In this document: positions 46,502 to 58,898 of the stretch, one piece after another
Numbering within the stretch: position 1 is the stretch's first letter
Layout: each line of letters opens with the position of its first letter
NCBI RefSeq assembly: GCF_000471905.2
Contig: NW_006499399.1
Location: forward strand, 110,187-174,186
Source of the DNA: Amborella trichopoda
Taxonomy: Eukaryota; Streptophyta; Magnoliopsida; Amborellales; Amborellaceae
DNA length: 64,000 nt
Direction of reading: 5' to 3'
Translations under genes and position numbers: made by a program
Notes under the pieces: model-generated
What the model was told of the DNA's origin: nothing
What the model saw: only the letters and a program-made list of their open reading frames with translations
The model's database searches: none

Positions 46502-47111
46502 CCTCTTTTGAGGTGCTGTTCATTTGCCTCTTTTGAGGTGCCATTCTTTTTTTGATGTGTTATTGAGCTGAAATTCGATCATGTTTTAGTGTCTATGATT
46601 CTAGTTTTTCATGATCTGCTAATAGCTGGCGACCTCGTTGATCTGTTATTCATCTCTTTATTGTTTGATTGTTTTGCTATTTCTGTAAATTTTCACATAT
46701 TAGGATTCTTCCATGAATATTTTATTCAGTTTATCCATGATTTATTCATCATTAGTGTTCATTTTTTCTTATGCACTTTTTTTGGAATTTCTACCATGGA
46801 AAATAATTGACTGATCAACTTATCCATCGTAGAAATTTCAAAAAAAGTGCATAAGAAAAAATGAACACTAATCATGGATAAACTGAATAAAATATTCATA
46901 GAAGAATCATAATATGTGAAAATTTACAGAAATAGCAAAGCAATCAATCAATAAACAAATGAATAACAGAACAACGAGGTCGCCAACTATAAGCAAATCA
47001 TGAAAAACTAGAATCAGACACACCATAACATGATCGAATTCCACCTCAAAAACACATCAAAAAAATAATGGCACCTCAAAAGAGGCAAAATGAACAGCAC
47101 CTCAAAAGAGG
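46502..47111. repeat. Long inverted repeat, ~290-bp arms, 22-base loop
   Basis: The left arm 46502-46800 runs from cctcttttgaggtgctgttc to atttctaccatgga; its reverse complement is 46823-47111, with scattered single-base differences and one 11-base deletion. The loop is 46801-46822. The motif cctcttttgaggtg is repeated within each arm, and one more left-side copy lies just outside. It is inside the proposed CCT2 leader intron. No transposase or target duplication was seen. Confidence 0.93.
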
Positions 47112-47167
47112 CAATTCTACATAATAATAGCAATAATTCGCAACAAAAATTATGGAACAAATTAATT

Positions 47168-47251
47168 NNNNNNNNNNNNNNNNNNNNNNNNNNNNNNNNN
47201 NNNNNNNNNNNNNNNNNNNNNNNNNNNNNNNNNNNNNNNNNNNNNNNNNNN
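47168..47251. other. Assembly gap, 84 N
   Basis: An unbroken run of N lies 56 bases beyond the right arm of the long inverted repeat. The true length is unknown. Confidence 0.97.
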
Positions 47252-48450
47252 ATCTTTGTATCTTTACATAAAAAAAACAATTAGTGAAAGTGAAATGAAT
47301 TTTGCTGTGATCTCTGTTAAACTAATAAGTATTTACATGCTTTGAATATTTGTAATTTTTTTTAATGCACTAAAACCAGTAAAACTTGGCTACTGTTCTG
47401 TATTTCATGTTTTTGATTTTGTAGTTGGTAGATATATATTTCTATTATCAACTAGTATTTGATATTTTTCGTTGGTAAAATCTTTATTTAGCATATGGCT
47501 CAATTTTCTTATTTTGCACCTTTTTTTTTTTAAATTATTATCTGCATATTGCTGCTTTGAGCAGCTGTGATTTTTTTTTATGCTCTAAAACCAATAAATT
47601 TTGGGTATTATTTTATCTTTACGAGATATTTCCTGTTATCCTTTTATTACTGATTTTGATTTATAGGTGTTGTTTGTTAGTTTTATATAAATAATGTAAT
47701 GTGTAATTTTTTTTTTTTAGCAATTTTGATTCATAGGTGTTGTTTGTTAGTTTTATATATCAATGTAATGTGTAAATATGATCATAGGCGCATCAACAAA
47801 AGATACTCTTCATCCATTCTCAATGTCAGAAATCTAAAGAGTCCTCTTTCTCTCTCTCTCTCTCTCTCTCTCTATTTCAACTCGCTGATGTATCAAAAAT
47901 CTCATATGTAAGACCAAATTGAGGAAATAATACAGACTCCATTTGGCTTCAAAATGTCTTCAAGTGAATCTTGCATACCTTTTGAGGAGATTAAAATATT
48001 ATGATATAATAATTTATTTTTTTAAAAAAAACTGATGTATGACATAGAGTAAGTTTGCAATTTGAAAGTCCATAGATAATCTGAAGTTCATATATGAATC
48101 CAAATGGGTTTATGGGCAACCAGGATGTATTTAAATGACTTCCACGATGAGCATGTTTGTTCGATACTAATGAGCATGTGACTTAGTGTTATGTGTCCTA
48201 TAGAATTCAATCACCGTTATTAAAAATATTGATGATGTGTGAATTTATTTCCATTGGGCTCACTGTATTGGCGGGTATGTCTAGATACCATCATACTAAT
48301 TATTAGAGAGTGACTGATGTATGTTTTTGTGAATTCCATTGATATACCAATTCAATTCAATAATTTTGTGGTCTGCGTCGGATTTTATATATAAGCCGAA
48401 AATACGCGGTGGATCCTCCCTTTTTTAACTGCACTCTTCATCCCTTACAG
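47252..48450 (+). other. Rest of the CCT2 leader intron
   Basis: AT-rich intronic sequence. A pair of short direct repeats (tttatttataggtgttgtttgttag-type, about 47660 and 47730) and a (TC)n run at 47849-47873 are present. It ends with the pyrimidine-rich acceptor at 48437-48450. Confidence 0.45.
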
Positions 48451-48532
48451 GAGGCTTCTTTCATTGCACTCTTTATCCCTCACAACCTCTGTTTCCTTAT
48501 ACCTCTACATTGTGCTGGGCTCTTTTGATCTC

Positions 48533-51500
48533 ATGGCGGTATGTCTCTCCATTCTTTTTAAATTCTCTACTTTTCTAGGTTTCGTGGTTTGCTTCTCCCC
48601 CCTCCCTCCCTTCCTCTCAGTTTTTATCATTTTGTCTTTTTTTGAGGTTTGCTACTTGCCGTCTTCCCCCCTCCTTGTTTTTATCATTTTCTCTAGTTTT
48701 TGAGGTTTGGCCAAGTTTCGTGACTTTACTCCCCTCTCCTAATCTATCTGTGTGTGTTCTATTTTCTCCCCTAGCTTCTAGATCTCTCTCTCTCTCTCTC
48801 TCTCTCTTCATGTTCTATTTGCTTCCACCAGTTTCAAGGTTTCATGATTTACTACTTCATGCTTCTCTCTATCACACATTTCTACTGGCCTAAGTATTCC
48901 TCCAATGCTGCAGATTGAGAAGCTCCTTAAAGATGAGGCTACTGAGGAAAAGGGGGATCGGGCCAGAATGGTAAGTGTATTTTATGCTCCTTTTTTTTCT
49001 ATGTTAAGAGTTCATTCTGATGTCTGCCTTTTTTGTGGAATGATCCATGGAGATATTGCCTTTTGGCATTTTGATGAGCCCTGTTAAGGCGTGTGACTTC
49101 TAATCGTAGTCCTAATGTGTTTAATGGCTTTGGTAAAAAATACAAAAGAAAGATGTCATTGAAGTTCTTTTCTTTTTTCTTTTTATTTGGGTAGGTAGTG
49201 TTTTTGAATTTTTGAGTGGTCAATATTTTCAAACTCCTAAAATGCATTAAGACTAGGTGGCAATGAACGCGACTCACTGGATCATTCTTCCCCTTTAATT
49301 TATGGTTTTTCTTTGATCCTAGAACTGTATATGTGCAATCCCAGGTATCCGCACATCTTTTTAAATGGCCTTGTTTTTTGTTCAGCAAGATGGGAATGCT
49401 GCGGATAGTAAATATTCCATATGAATATCTTAGGTTGTTATGCAGTGGTAGAGAGATGCTTGCACGCATGTTGCATGTAGGCATACGAGAGACACAAATA
49501 TGGTCTCCTATAAGGATTATCAAACATCAATTCTTGAATATTTAGTGATGCTCCTGACAAAGTGAAGTGAATTCATGATTTGTATGTTTGTTAAGATTTT
49601 AATGGTCTTGTAGATTCGTTAAAGGAGTATATTTTGTATTTGTAACAGGAAAGATATTGAATAATGTACCAATAACTTTTTGTTCAAGGTTTTTCATTTT
49701 TTCTCCAGCACAAACTTATTGGCAAATTGCATTAGAGTTAAGTCAGCCCATAGCAGTCAAACCATGGATGAGGTTTATTTGGTGCTTTTGTGAAACCACA
49801 TGTAGATTTCTCGTACCAAGAAGGATGCATATGTTTCTTTCATTTGATACTTCAACTACTAGGATATGACTCTTACGTTTTTGTCACCAAGAAGGATTCA
49901 TAGCAGAACTCTTTGTCTGGATGACTAGTAGAAAAGGTTTCTGTGGTAATTGTCAGAAAACTAAAAAAATACACTTGTCAACAGGACTGCTAACATTATT
50001 ACTGCTGTTGGGTTCTGTGCCTTTCCTAACAAACTTATCGGAATTTTGTTATTGTTATGTTGATTTTCCCATTCTGTGAAATTATCTCTTTCTTAGATGG
50101 CAAAGGAATATTCTATGTGCTTAGTCTCATTGGTACTGAAGGAAAAATAGGAGAAGAAATTGATTTACTTTGTGCCAACCTTAAACAACAAATTTCATGT
50201 CTTAAATGGTTTGCTTTGATTTACTTAGAGTTTGCTAATAAGCTTCACAAATTTTGTATCATTGTCCTTCAATGTCCTCTGCATTATCATTCTTGTTCCA
50301 TTCTGTTTTGATGCAGGCATCTTTTGTTGGTGCGATGGCTATTGCGGATCTGGTTAAGACCACTTTGGGGCCCAAGGGAATGGTAATCTTCTGGACATTT
50401 TTCACTTCCACCCCCCCCTGCCAAAAAAAAAAAAAAATAAAAAAATCTAGGAGCATAACTATTTAGGAACCAGAGATATGAACAAGTTTATGAGCAATTG
50501 AGCATTAGGCATCCAGGGCATGGCCACTTTGGGGACCAAGCGAACGGTAATCTTCTGGACATTTTTCACTTCCATCACCCCTCCCCAAAAAAAAACCTAG
50601 GAGCATAACCATTTAGGAACTAGAGATATGACCAAGTTTACGAGCAATTGAGCATTAGGCATCCATGGCATAGATGTTTCTTCTGTTTTTGGCATTCAAT
50701 ATCCTTTTTTACTATTTTATTTATTCCCAATTCACTGGCATACTGTATTTTTCATGTTATTCAATTTTTCTTATGCAGGATAAAATATTACAATCCTCTG
50801 GAAGAGGTTTTAATGTTACTGTTACCAATGATGGCGCGACCATTTTGAAATCCCTACATATAGACAACCCTGCTGCTAAAGTTCTAGTTGGTATCCTTCT
50901 TTCTAGTAAGACTCCGAGTAATGTTTGAAGAATCTTGTTTTTTTTTTTTTAAAATAAAATTTTTAATTTGTTCTTTCTTGACCAGTACAAACAGAAAATC
51001 TCTTTGGTCATGACTAAGTTGTATATGCTATTTGTTGAGCTATATTTTTTCCTATTTGAGTTCAAACCTAAATGTTAGTTTCCCTTAGTTTAGGTCTATT
51101 GTTAGGTTTGCACTTAGTTCCAGGAATTTCTTTTTAGTAGGTTGTTTTATTTTAGGTTTCATTAAATGTTTCCATGAGAGAGAGATAGAGTTTATTTTTT
51201 GTTTCCTTATAAGGTTAGGATTATTTGGTCTTTTATATCTTGGTTTTTGTAGGGAGGAAGATATGTTTATTAATCTAATTAGTAGTCTTTTATTAAATAC
51301 TAGAAGGAGAAACAAACAAAACAATATGGGCCTTTTACATATACATCGTGCGAAGGAACAATTTTTATCAGCTGGATCAAAGGAAGAAACTTCATAGGAG
51401 CCGAGATATGAAGACATTGATATGGCTTATATACTGATTTCTATGGATAAAAAATCCCAATGTTTGAGAAAGCACTATAAAGATCAATGATTGAGGTTTC

Positions 51501-54500
51501 GGGCTGATACAACAAGACTTGCTAACTCATGTATAGATATGAAATATAAAGTTAGGAATCAACTTACTTAATAGAGTCGATCCACTAAGGTGGTGATTAG
51601 TGGTGTAGCATCAGTCCTTTCTTATGAAGAAAGATATTTTTCAAATATTTTCATATATGATGCGCATGTTATTGACTTGTAGCGGGTTATACAATTGTTA
51701 TTCTTACCACTTTCTTCCCTATACTCAGTGCCTTGTCTTAATATTTGCTTGTTGTTTCATAGCTTATGTAATTACCCTGACAATGGATATTCCATGGTAT
51801 TATTTCTTTTTCTTGATCAGTTTTATTTCGTGGTATTTTGAATTCTTTGCATTGTGCCATTAGTCATGTGCCTTTGTATCCTGCCTTTGGTCTTCCTTAA
51901 TTGTTGCCCCAGATATTTCTAAAGTTCAAGATGATGAAGTTGGTGATGGGACAACTTCTGTGGTTGTATTGGCTGGAGAACTTTTGAGGGAGGCAGAAAA
52001 ATTGATTATGTTAAAAATTCACCCAATGACGATTATTTCAGGTTAGTTCGAGTTCCTTTAATATTAATCACAGGGGCCTGACATATTTAGGTCTTCTAAA
52101 GTTTAATGTGTGTATAGATTTTTTTTTTTCTGGTTTGAGGTTTGGCTGAGCTACTTTAATATTAGTTGCTGGTGCTGATTATATCTTGTTTTAAAGTTAT
52201 TCATGGATATGCATAACAGTTGTTTAAGTTTTAAATTCTGTTGGAGAACTACCATTTTTGAAAGTTGTTGGTTCATGAAATTTGCATAATGAATTGATTT
52301 GATTAGTGTTATTAACGAATGTTTGGCCTTTATGTGCTCTGATTTTGATTTGATCTGCATTGATTTGTGACCCAGAGATGGCACCGATCAACAATTCAAG
52401 GCACTGAAGAGTTCTATGTCATTTACTCTGCAGTAACTTTTGCATATCTATATAGTGTGATATGTTAACAATTCTGGAAATGTTCTGCGGTGGGATTGTT
52501 AAATCTAATAACTGGAATTGCTTCAGAGAAACTTTGCTTTTTCAAAATGGTTTCTCTGGAAATATGTATTATGTCTTGGTGTTAGTTGTTATTATTTTAT
52601 TGATTTTGATAAGCTGCTGCAATTTAGCTCAACTGGTTTTTGAAGTTGACCTTTCCAAAAGATAAACGTGTCACCTGGCTACCTTTGTTTGTTCACCATT
52701 TTGTTTTGGTGATGTGTGACTATGAATAGTTTGTGTTGACACTGTAGTACTAGTATTCGTTGATTTCTCTTGGGGGAGATGATTCTGAGCCATAGAGGCA
52801 GTATGGCGCATGACGGGGCAAAGGCATACAGCATGAAAATTTTGATTGAGTTGCAGCTTTAGAATCTTGCAGTGTCTGCGGCTCAAGGGACTCAAGATAA
52901 AGCTGTTATGGTCTATGTATTCAGCTTTTCAAGAATCGTGCAAAATAACAAAAACTAGGGAAAATTGAGCCCAGAGCTGTGACCTTATTGGATATGAGTC
53001 GAGAAAAGAAGCCCGTAACACAGTGAACCTTTTCAATTTCCCAACATATTGCATAAAGTTTTTGGTGGCATTTATTTCTGCCAGAAGTATAAAACACTAT
53101 AGTTATTTAAAGATATTGGAAAACATCCATTTTAGGGCATAGCTTTATTAATTCAAAGTTTGTTTGTACATCCGCTTGATTTGCATTTGCACTGTTGTAC
53201 TTTAATAGATATTTGTTGGAATATGTATTAACTAGGAATTCAACAAATTAATATTCTAATTGGTTACTTGAGGATCGCTAGATTATATAGATTGAGCTTT
53301 CATTCATGACCTATTTGCAACCTTGATAAAAGTGGAAGAAGTAGTAAGCCATTTATGTGCACATCCATTGTAGTCTTCTACATTGTGGGATTCCAAGAAG
53401 TATCAAACATCTGTGCTAGGGCATTCGTAATTACTTAAAGATTGCGCAAAGTACAATCACTTACAATTTTTCTCAGACATACAGAATCTTGTATATTGAA
53501 ACTTGTTGCGACTCCATTTTTATCCATTGGATGTAGACATGTGTTAAAATCTTCAGCAATGGTAATAGAGCATTTCAGCTGAGAAATGTTTGCCATGGAT
53601 TATTTTAAGCACACACATTGGGAGGCATGGGAGTAGAAGTCTGAAGGACGTAGCCTGGAGTAGTTTGTTTGGTTATTTGGACCTAATTATCAAGTCTATA
53701 GTCTCAAATAGATTGAAAAGCTCTATGTTTGAATCCTCTTGAAGATCACGCTGGAAGTTAATGATCATGTTTTTTTAGTGTTAAAAGGTTGCAATTTACC
53801 AATTTGACATCTTTGCTTTGATTCTGGAAGGGAAAATGTAATTTTGATGGGGAATGATCACGTATATTCTATATACTATGTTATGGTGTATGAGATTTAC
53901 TTGGTGTTCATTAATTTTTAACTAGAACTGCTTTTACCCTTTGGCCCTTTCTCCCCCCCCCTCCCCCTTTCTCTCTCTCCCATTTTCACCACTCTCTCCA
54001 CTATCTCATGGCGAAGTACTGGAGTGCATGCTATGAGTCAGAAATTTCTCAAAAGACAGAAAACCTATCTCACAATCCATATTAAGAAACAAGCGCCTGA
54101 TCAATATTTTAACAAAAGATGAAAACGGAAGCCAACCCTCTAGAACCAGAGCATTCATTTATTGCAAAAGAGAGATAACATGATAAAACTCATGGTACGA
54201 GGGTTCAAAGTGTAGAATTTGGGTTCATGACTCCTAAGAAAGCAGCCCTTGAAAACCGTGTAACATAGGATAACTCTCATTCTTACAATGAGTTTGGTGG
54301 GGAGGGGGTGGGGGGGTGGGGGGGGGTGACATTTGCTCAATGACCAGTGGGAACAAGATGCTAAAGGGGCAGCCTTCACTGACTGAATGAGGTGTCTCAT
54401 TTGCGCTTCTCCTTCTCTAGCTCTGCTGGTGGATGACGGAGATCAATATCAATTGAGAGTACCACTTTTGAAGGAGATGGGTGCTGGAGGAGTTGGAAAA

Positions 54501-54775
54501 GCTGATTTTTTCTCTAGTTTTTAGTTGCGGTGCTCCCTGTTTCCGTACCGGCCTAACAGGATTAGAGAAATGGAGCTCTCTTCCTTTGGGGTTTTATGAG
54601 TGACGATCTTCTCTTTCTCTCTAGATGTGCTGTCTTTCCTTTTCTCTACATTGCCAGTTGTTTGTGCTTATTTCGAGAGAGAGAGAGGAAAAAACTGGGG
54701 TTATGAAGGCGGGGAGAGAGGCACGAAGATACTAAAGAGAAATTCCAGTGAGTGCAACAAGATACAGATTGGGAC

Positions 54776-54816
<41 letters not shown>

Positions 54817-57800
54817 GGGCTTATGGTGACAGTAAAAACTTATTTCTTATAAACAAGGGTGAAAGGGACTCTTTACGCTGTAACACGGTGTATTTAAAAT
54901 ACATGATCATAACCCACTTTTGTTTTGATGAAAGAGGACTTTTTATTCTTATAACGTAAAGTAAGGTCCTAATTGGATGTGCATATTAGTATCAAACAAA
55001 GCGGGGGTTTATATGTGCAGGTTGTTTGGTGTTAAGATATTTGCCACCGATAAAGTGTTGCACCAATTTTTGTGCCCAAAAAGGGATATATCAGGGATGG
55101 TGTTATCTTTCATAAAAGTGTTTTGCCTCCATTGCTATTAAGCCCACCTTGTGCATCCAGACAGGGCCTAGTAAAACTATTGTACTACAGCCATTTGACA
55201 CCTCTAAGAGCCCATTGGGCTTATAGAAAGAAAGAGAACATTTCAGGCACACCACTCCTTCCTTGTAAACCATCTCATTAGCAATGAGATAGGAAAGTTG
55301 CAACCTTGGAAGTCATTTTCACTTAAAGAGTCTTTGAACTTGTATTTGGTTTGATGGACTTCTTAGTGAGACATTAGAAGTGATAATTCACTTAATCAAG
55401 TGCAAGTTTCTGTGCTTAGGCTTCCATTTTGTGATTCCTAGTGTGACCTTTATAAGGATCAGATCGTCATCTGAGCTTTCATAAGCTAAGTCATTGATGA
55501 TCTTCATCGACAATGCTCGTCTTTGAAAGGATGCCAATTTCTTTGTTAAAAAAAATTATAGATGGAACTGCACCCAAGGGCAAAATAAATAGATAAATGG
55601 AGAGGAATGGAGGGAACGAACTGACTTCTACTTCCCTATAAGCAGAAGAGGCCATCTTCTGATAACCTCTCATATGGAACATTTTGTCAATTGGAAGCTC
55701 ACAATTGGTGAACCTCCATGTACTTCTATTGGAAACAATGTTCCCCGGTTGTCAAACTTCACTAAAGAGGAGCCTAAATGAAAGGCCAAAGGCCTAAACC
55801 CATTTTCCTCCCCCCTATATGAGTCGACATTCCCATCATCCTGTGATGCCTTTCTATATTGCATCTGGCATAACTAGGGCATGACCCTTTTAAGGTGTTA
55901 CATTAAATAAGAATCCCCTGGTCTATTTGGTAAAAATGCATACCTTAGTTCTCTAGGAAGATACCCCACACAGGGGTAAGTTGCACTCAGACTGTCACCT
56001 GCTCCCTTGATGTGATTACACTGTCACTGTTGTATTCATGGGTTTCCTGTGTAGGCCATTTTGCCCTTGTAACTTGACACCATGTGCCACTCCTAAAATG
56101 TGCCATGTCCAAGACCTGACCTTCCCTTGCTTTTACTGTCCCTACTTGCCAAAAAGCAGACTTTTTGGTTTGCCTGGGACACCTGTCTCCTGCAGTTTTA
56201 ATTGAAGTAGACTGATGGCTTGAGAACAAACTGCACTTTTATATTTTACTTTTTAAGCTCATCTACTTTTCATTAGAAAAATGTGGAAGGAAAATATTTC
56301 ATCCGTTCTTGTCAACATTCTGGGCATGTTGATAGTTGTGATTCAATGCTCTTGGATTTGACAGTTCTTTCAGATTGAGGAAATGAATTGCAGAAATCGT
56401 GTGACTCTTGCATGATAGTTTAATTCTCCGTGGACTTACAGCATGAGAACTGATGTATGACTGCTGGAAGGGTTATGTATATTTGTGCTGGATATCTTCT
56501 TTGTGCTATGACCTGTCCTTGTCGCAAAAAAAAAATGTAGAAGGGAATATTTGATCCATACGTGGCTCATTGGTAGGTGCAATTTAATGCAATCGGCTTT
56601 GCTTCATTTGACAATTATGGTTTTCTTAAAAGATTGGAAAATAAATAACAGAAACGATGTGACTGTTCGATGATATGCATGGTATATCAGAATTGCATGA
56701 TATGGAGTTGTAATGGAGTTCCTATTCTTGGTACATTTTAGTTCTCCATATTACAATTTACTATTGACTATGGCCAATGGTCATAACTCTTTTTTAACCA
56801 GTTATTGGCGGGCGTAGTTCAAGATAAAGCTATGTTGTTTATATTCTTGGTATAATTAAAGTCTCCATCTTCATCATTGTTTCAAAAAACGCCGGGCGGT
56901 GCCCGGCGGCCGGGGGTTTCTAGGCTTCAAAAGGGTACAAGAGGTGTCCAAAAATCTTGTTATAGGTCTAGAGTTTGTATAAAAAATGCATATTCATTTA
57001 TTTTTTATAATCCAAACAAAAAACAAAAACATGAAAAATACCTCACCCAATAGGTATTGTTTCACCTAGGCGGGGGCAGTTCCTTGGGAGCTCTCACCTA
57101 GGCGGGATACTAGTCGGGCGCCTAGGGACAACCTGCCTAGTTGGTCTGCCCAGGCTTGGGCAATCTGGCCAGGCCCCCCTAGGCACCGGGCAGACTGCTT
57201 TTTGAATCATTGATCTTCATTTGATAAGAATGTATTAAATGAGCCAATGGGCCTTCAAAATACTCTTGGATCTAATATCTATGTGCGCCATTATCCTTAT
57301 CTCCACATTTGTATACAGCACGAACTATTTGGAGCTCTAGGTAGCACGCAACAAATCCATGCAAACATCTGTTTGCTGTGCGTCAGAAGTTTTCAAAAGT
57401 TTTGCATCATTTGGTAGGGCCATTTAGTTTGTGAAATGGATATCTTTCTCTATTTTGTTTTGCCTGTGAGTTTGCAGTATAATTGCAATCTAGAGATTTC
57501 AGCTTGTAATATTTGGTAACTTAAACTTGGAAAAGCTGGCCAAAAATATTTAATCAGATGCTGGCATTTCCAATCCCTATGCTTAAGGTGTTACCCATTC
57601 TCCTGTTGCTTGAGGGCAAATAGATTTTTACTTCTTATATTGATTAAGGCAGGTTTATCTTGTTGTTTCTTGAAGAACTCCTTCACATTGTAGATTATTT
57701 TCTTTCCCAGTGGTCTAAGATGGTTATTGTTTCCTTGCTTGTTTAGTGGAATATCAGTACATTTGGTAGTCTCTGTTGTACTTTCAAATTTGTAAATGAC

Positions 57801-58898
57801 ATTTGATTTCCTTTGCGTGTTTTTTCTTTATCTTTAAAATCATAGGTTATAGGATGGCTGCAGAGTGTGCTCGCAACGCTTTATTACAGAAGGTCAAAAA
57901 TAACATTGATGATCCAGGTAGCTATTTATCATTGGAATGGAGACCATGTTTATATTCCTTCTATTGATATCGTGATAAATGTCAAACATTTCCCCTTCAA
58001 TGTTATGCGCATGTTCCTGCAATTTTTCTTCTAGGGCATTCTTTTATTTCCGTTTCTGATTGTTTTTGTAGAGTTCCCTGGCTAAACTCCCTCCACAGTA
58101 GAAGTTTCCTCCATGAGTCCATGTTAGTCAAGATAGGCAAAATATAATTAATTATATCTCCATGTTAGACACAAGTTAAATGAAATATAGCTTATATAAT
58201 GTAGAAGAAGCATCCTGCTAGCACTCTGCCTTAATTTGATGCTATGGTGTGCATGATCTTCAGTTTCCTAATTAAGAACTATTCCTAATAGCAAGTCATG
58301 GTAATATTGTAGTATTAGACACACACAACAATTGAATGTGTGGAATGCCCTTACAGGCAAAAACATAATGATGTTTACCTGTGTAGAGCTATAATTCTGT
58401 CTTATTTTAAAATACTACAACAATATACTTCTTTTATATGTACAATTTCTACATCAGAAGAGATGAGGTTCCATTTGGAAGTCCCCCTTCACAGGACCCT
58501 CTCCACCTGTCTTGACTGCTTAACTTTAGCTTTTACCTGACTTTCTATTGCATTGTTTTTTTCTGAAATGATTAACTTTGTATTTATAGTATACATACAT
58601 CAAGAGGAAGCAAAAGATGGCATCCCACATTTTGGGTGCTCAGACTATAATATATACAATATTTATATCTCATTGTTAAGATCAATATTTATTCAATGTG
58701 ATGTTTGTAATTTGACATTGTGTTTGTTTGAAGTTCTGTTTGCGCTAACAGAATTTATACTGTCTTCTGGGTTGTATTTCAGAGAAGTTCCGATCAGACT
58801 TAATGAAGATTGCGATGACGACTTTGAGTTCAAAAATTCTCTCCCAGGACAAGGAACACTTTGCTAAATTAGCAGTGGATGCGGTTATGAGGCTTAAG
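48533..58898 (+). CDS. CCT2: T-complex protein 1 subunit beta (CCT2), N-terminal 186 residues; continues beyond window
   Basis: Subunit beta of the cytosolic TRiC/CCT chaperonin, which folds actin, tubulin and other clients by ATP hydrolysis. Coding exons are 48533-48538, 48914-48970, 50317-50382, 50779-50890, 51913-52041, 57846-57917 and 58783-58898. All junctions are GT-AG and in frame. The protein starts [20 protein letters not shown]. Key parts are [15 protein letters not shown] (residues about 33-47), NDGATIL (about 60-66) and the nucleotide-binding [19 protein letters not shown] (about 87-105). Next come [12 protein letters not shown] and the segment [20 protein letters not shown] leading into the intermediate domain. 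It tracks plant CCT2 almost residue by residue. The first exon codes only Met-Ala. Introns are 375, 1346, 396, 1022, 5804 and 865 bp, and the seventh exceeds 5.1 kb. The remaining about two thirds of the protein lies to the right of the window. No defect is seen, so the gene looks functional. Confidence 0.96.
48539..48913 (+). other. CCT2 intron 1
   Basis: 375 bp of CT-rich sequence with a (TC)n run at about 48786-48808; donor GTATGT and acceptor ...tgctgcag. It holds no other feature. Confidence 0.8.
48971..50316 (+). other. CCT2 intron 2
   Basis: 1346 bp from donor GTAAGT to acceptor gatgcag. AT-rich, with no recognised element. Confidence 0.8.
50357..50672 (+). repeat. Tandem duplication of exon 3 end plus intron 3 start (164 bp)
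   Basis: Copy 1 (about 50357-50520) includes the last codons of CCT2 exon 3 and its donor. Copy 2 (about 50521-50672) repeats ccactttgggg(a)cc, then gaacggtaatcttctggaca, and the long block ending gcattaggcatcca. Copy 2 keeps a GT donor (50547-50548) but the exon part has decayed: GPKGM has become an altered GTKRT reading. It lies wholly inside intron 3. Confidence 0.9.
50891..51912 (+). other. CCT2 intron 4
   Basis: 1022 bp from GTATCC to acceptor ...gccccag. AT-rich; no recognised element. Confidence 0.75.
54299..54325 (+). other. G-quadruplex motif in the sense strand of CCT2 intron 5
   Basis: Four runs of 4, 5, 7 and 8 G are separated by single bases (A, T, T). This meets the strictest G4 pattern with one-base loops and would also form in the pre-mRNA. 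Confidence 0.85.
54779..54813. repeat. (GA)17 microsatellite
   Basis: An uninterrupted GA run inside CCT2 intron 5. Longer than the other dinucleotide tracts here apart from the GT tract at 13221-13264. Confidence 0.95.
56875..57212. mobile_element. hAT-type MITE, 338 bp, perfect 8-bp target duplication
   Basis: ATCTTCAT flanks the element on both sides (56867-56874 and 57213-57220). The ends are CATTGTTTCAAAAAACG and, on the inverse strand, CAATGATTCAAAAAGCA. CA termini plus an 8-bp duplication fit the hAT superfamily. Inside, GC-rich cctaggcggg and cgggcg words crowd near both ends around an AT-rich centre. No coding capacity. Confidence 0.85.
57918..58782 (+). other. CCT2 intron 6
   Basis: 865 bp from donor GTAGCT to acceptor gtatttcag. 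No recognised element. Confidence 0.8.

Larger units (their letters stand above)
52042..57845 (+). other. CCT2 intron 5, 5.8 kb
   Basis: It runs from donor GTTAGT to acceptor ...aatcatag. It contains a C-rich run at about 53952-53968, a G-quadruplex motif, a (GA)17 tract and a hAT-type MITE, listed separately. The rest, 52042-53930 and 54960-56860, is AT-rich and shows no gene. Confidence 0.8.

Noticed and set aside
49333..50311. Short plus-strand frames between CCT2 exons 2 and 3
   Set aside because: They sit inside intron 2, match no family, and would break the CCT2 reading; the neighbouring exons splice cleanly without them.
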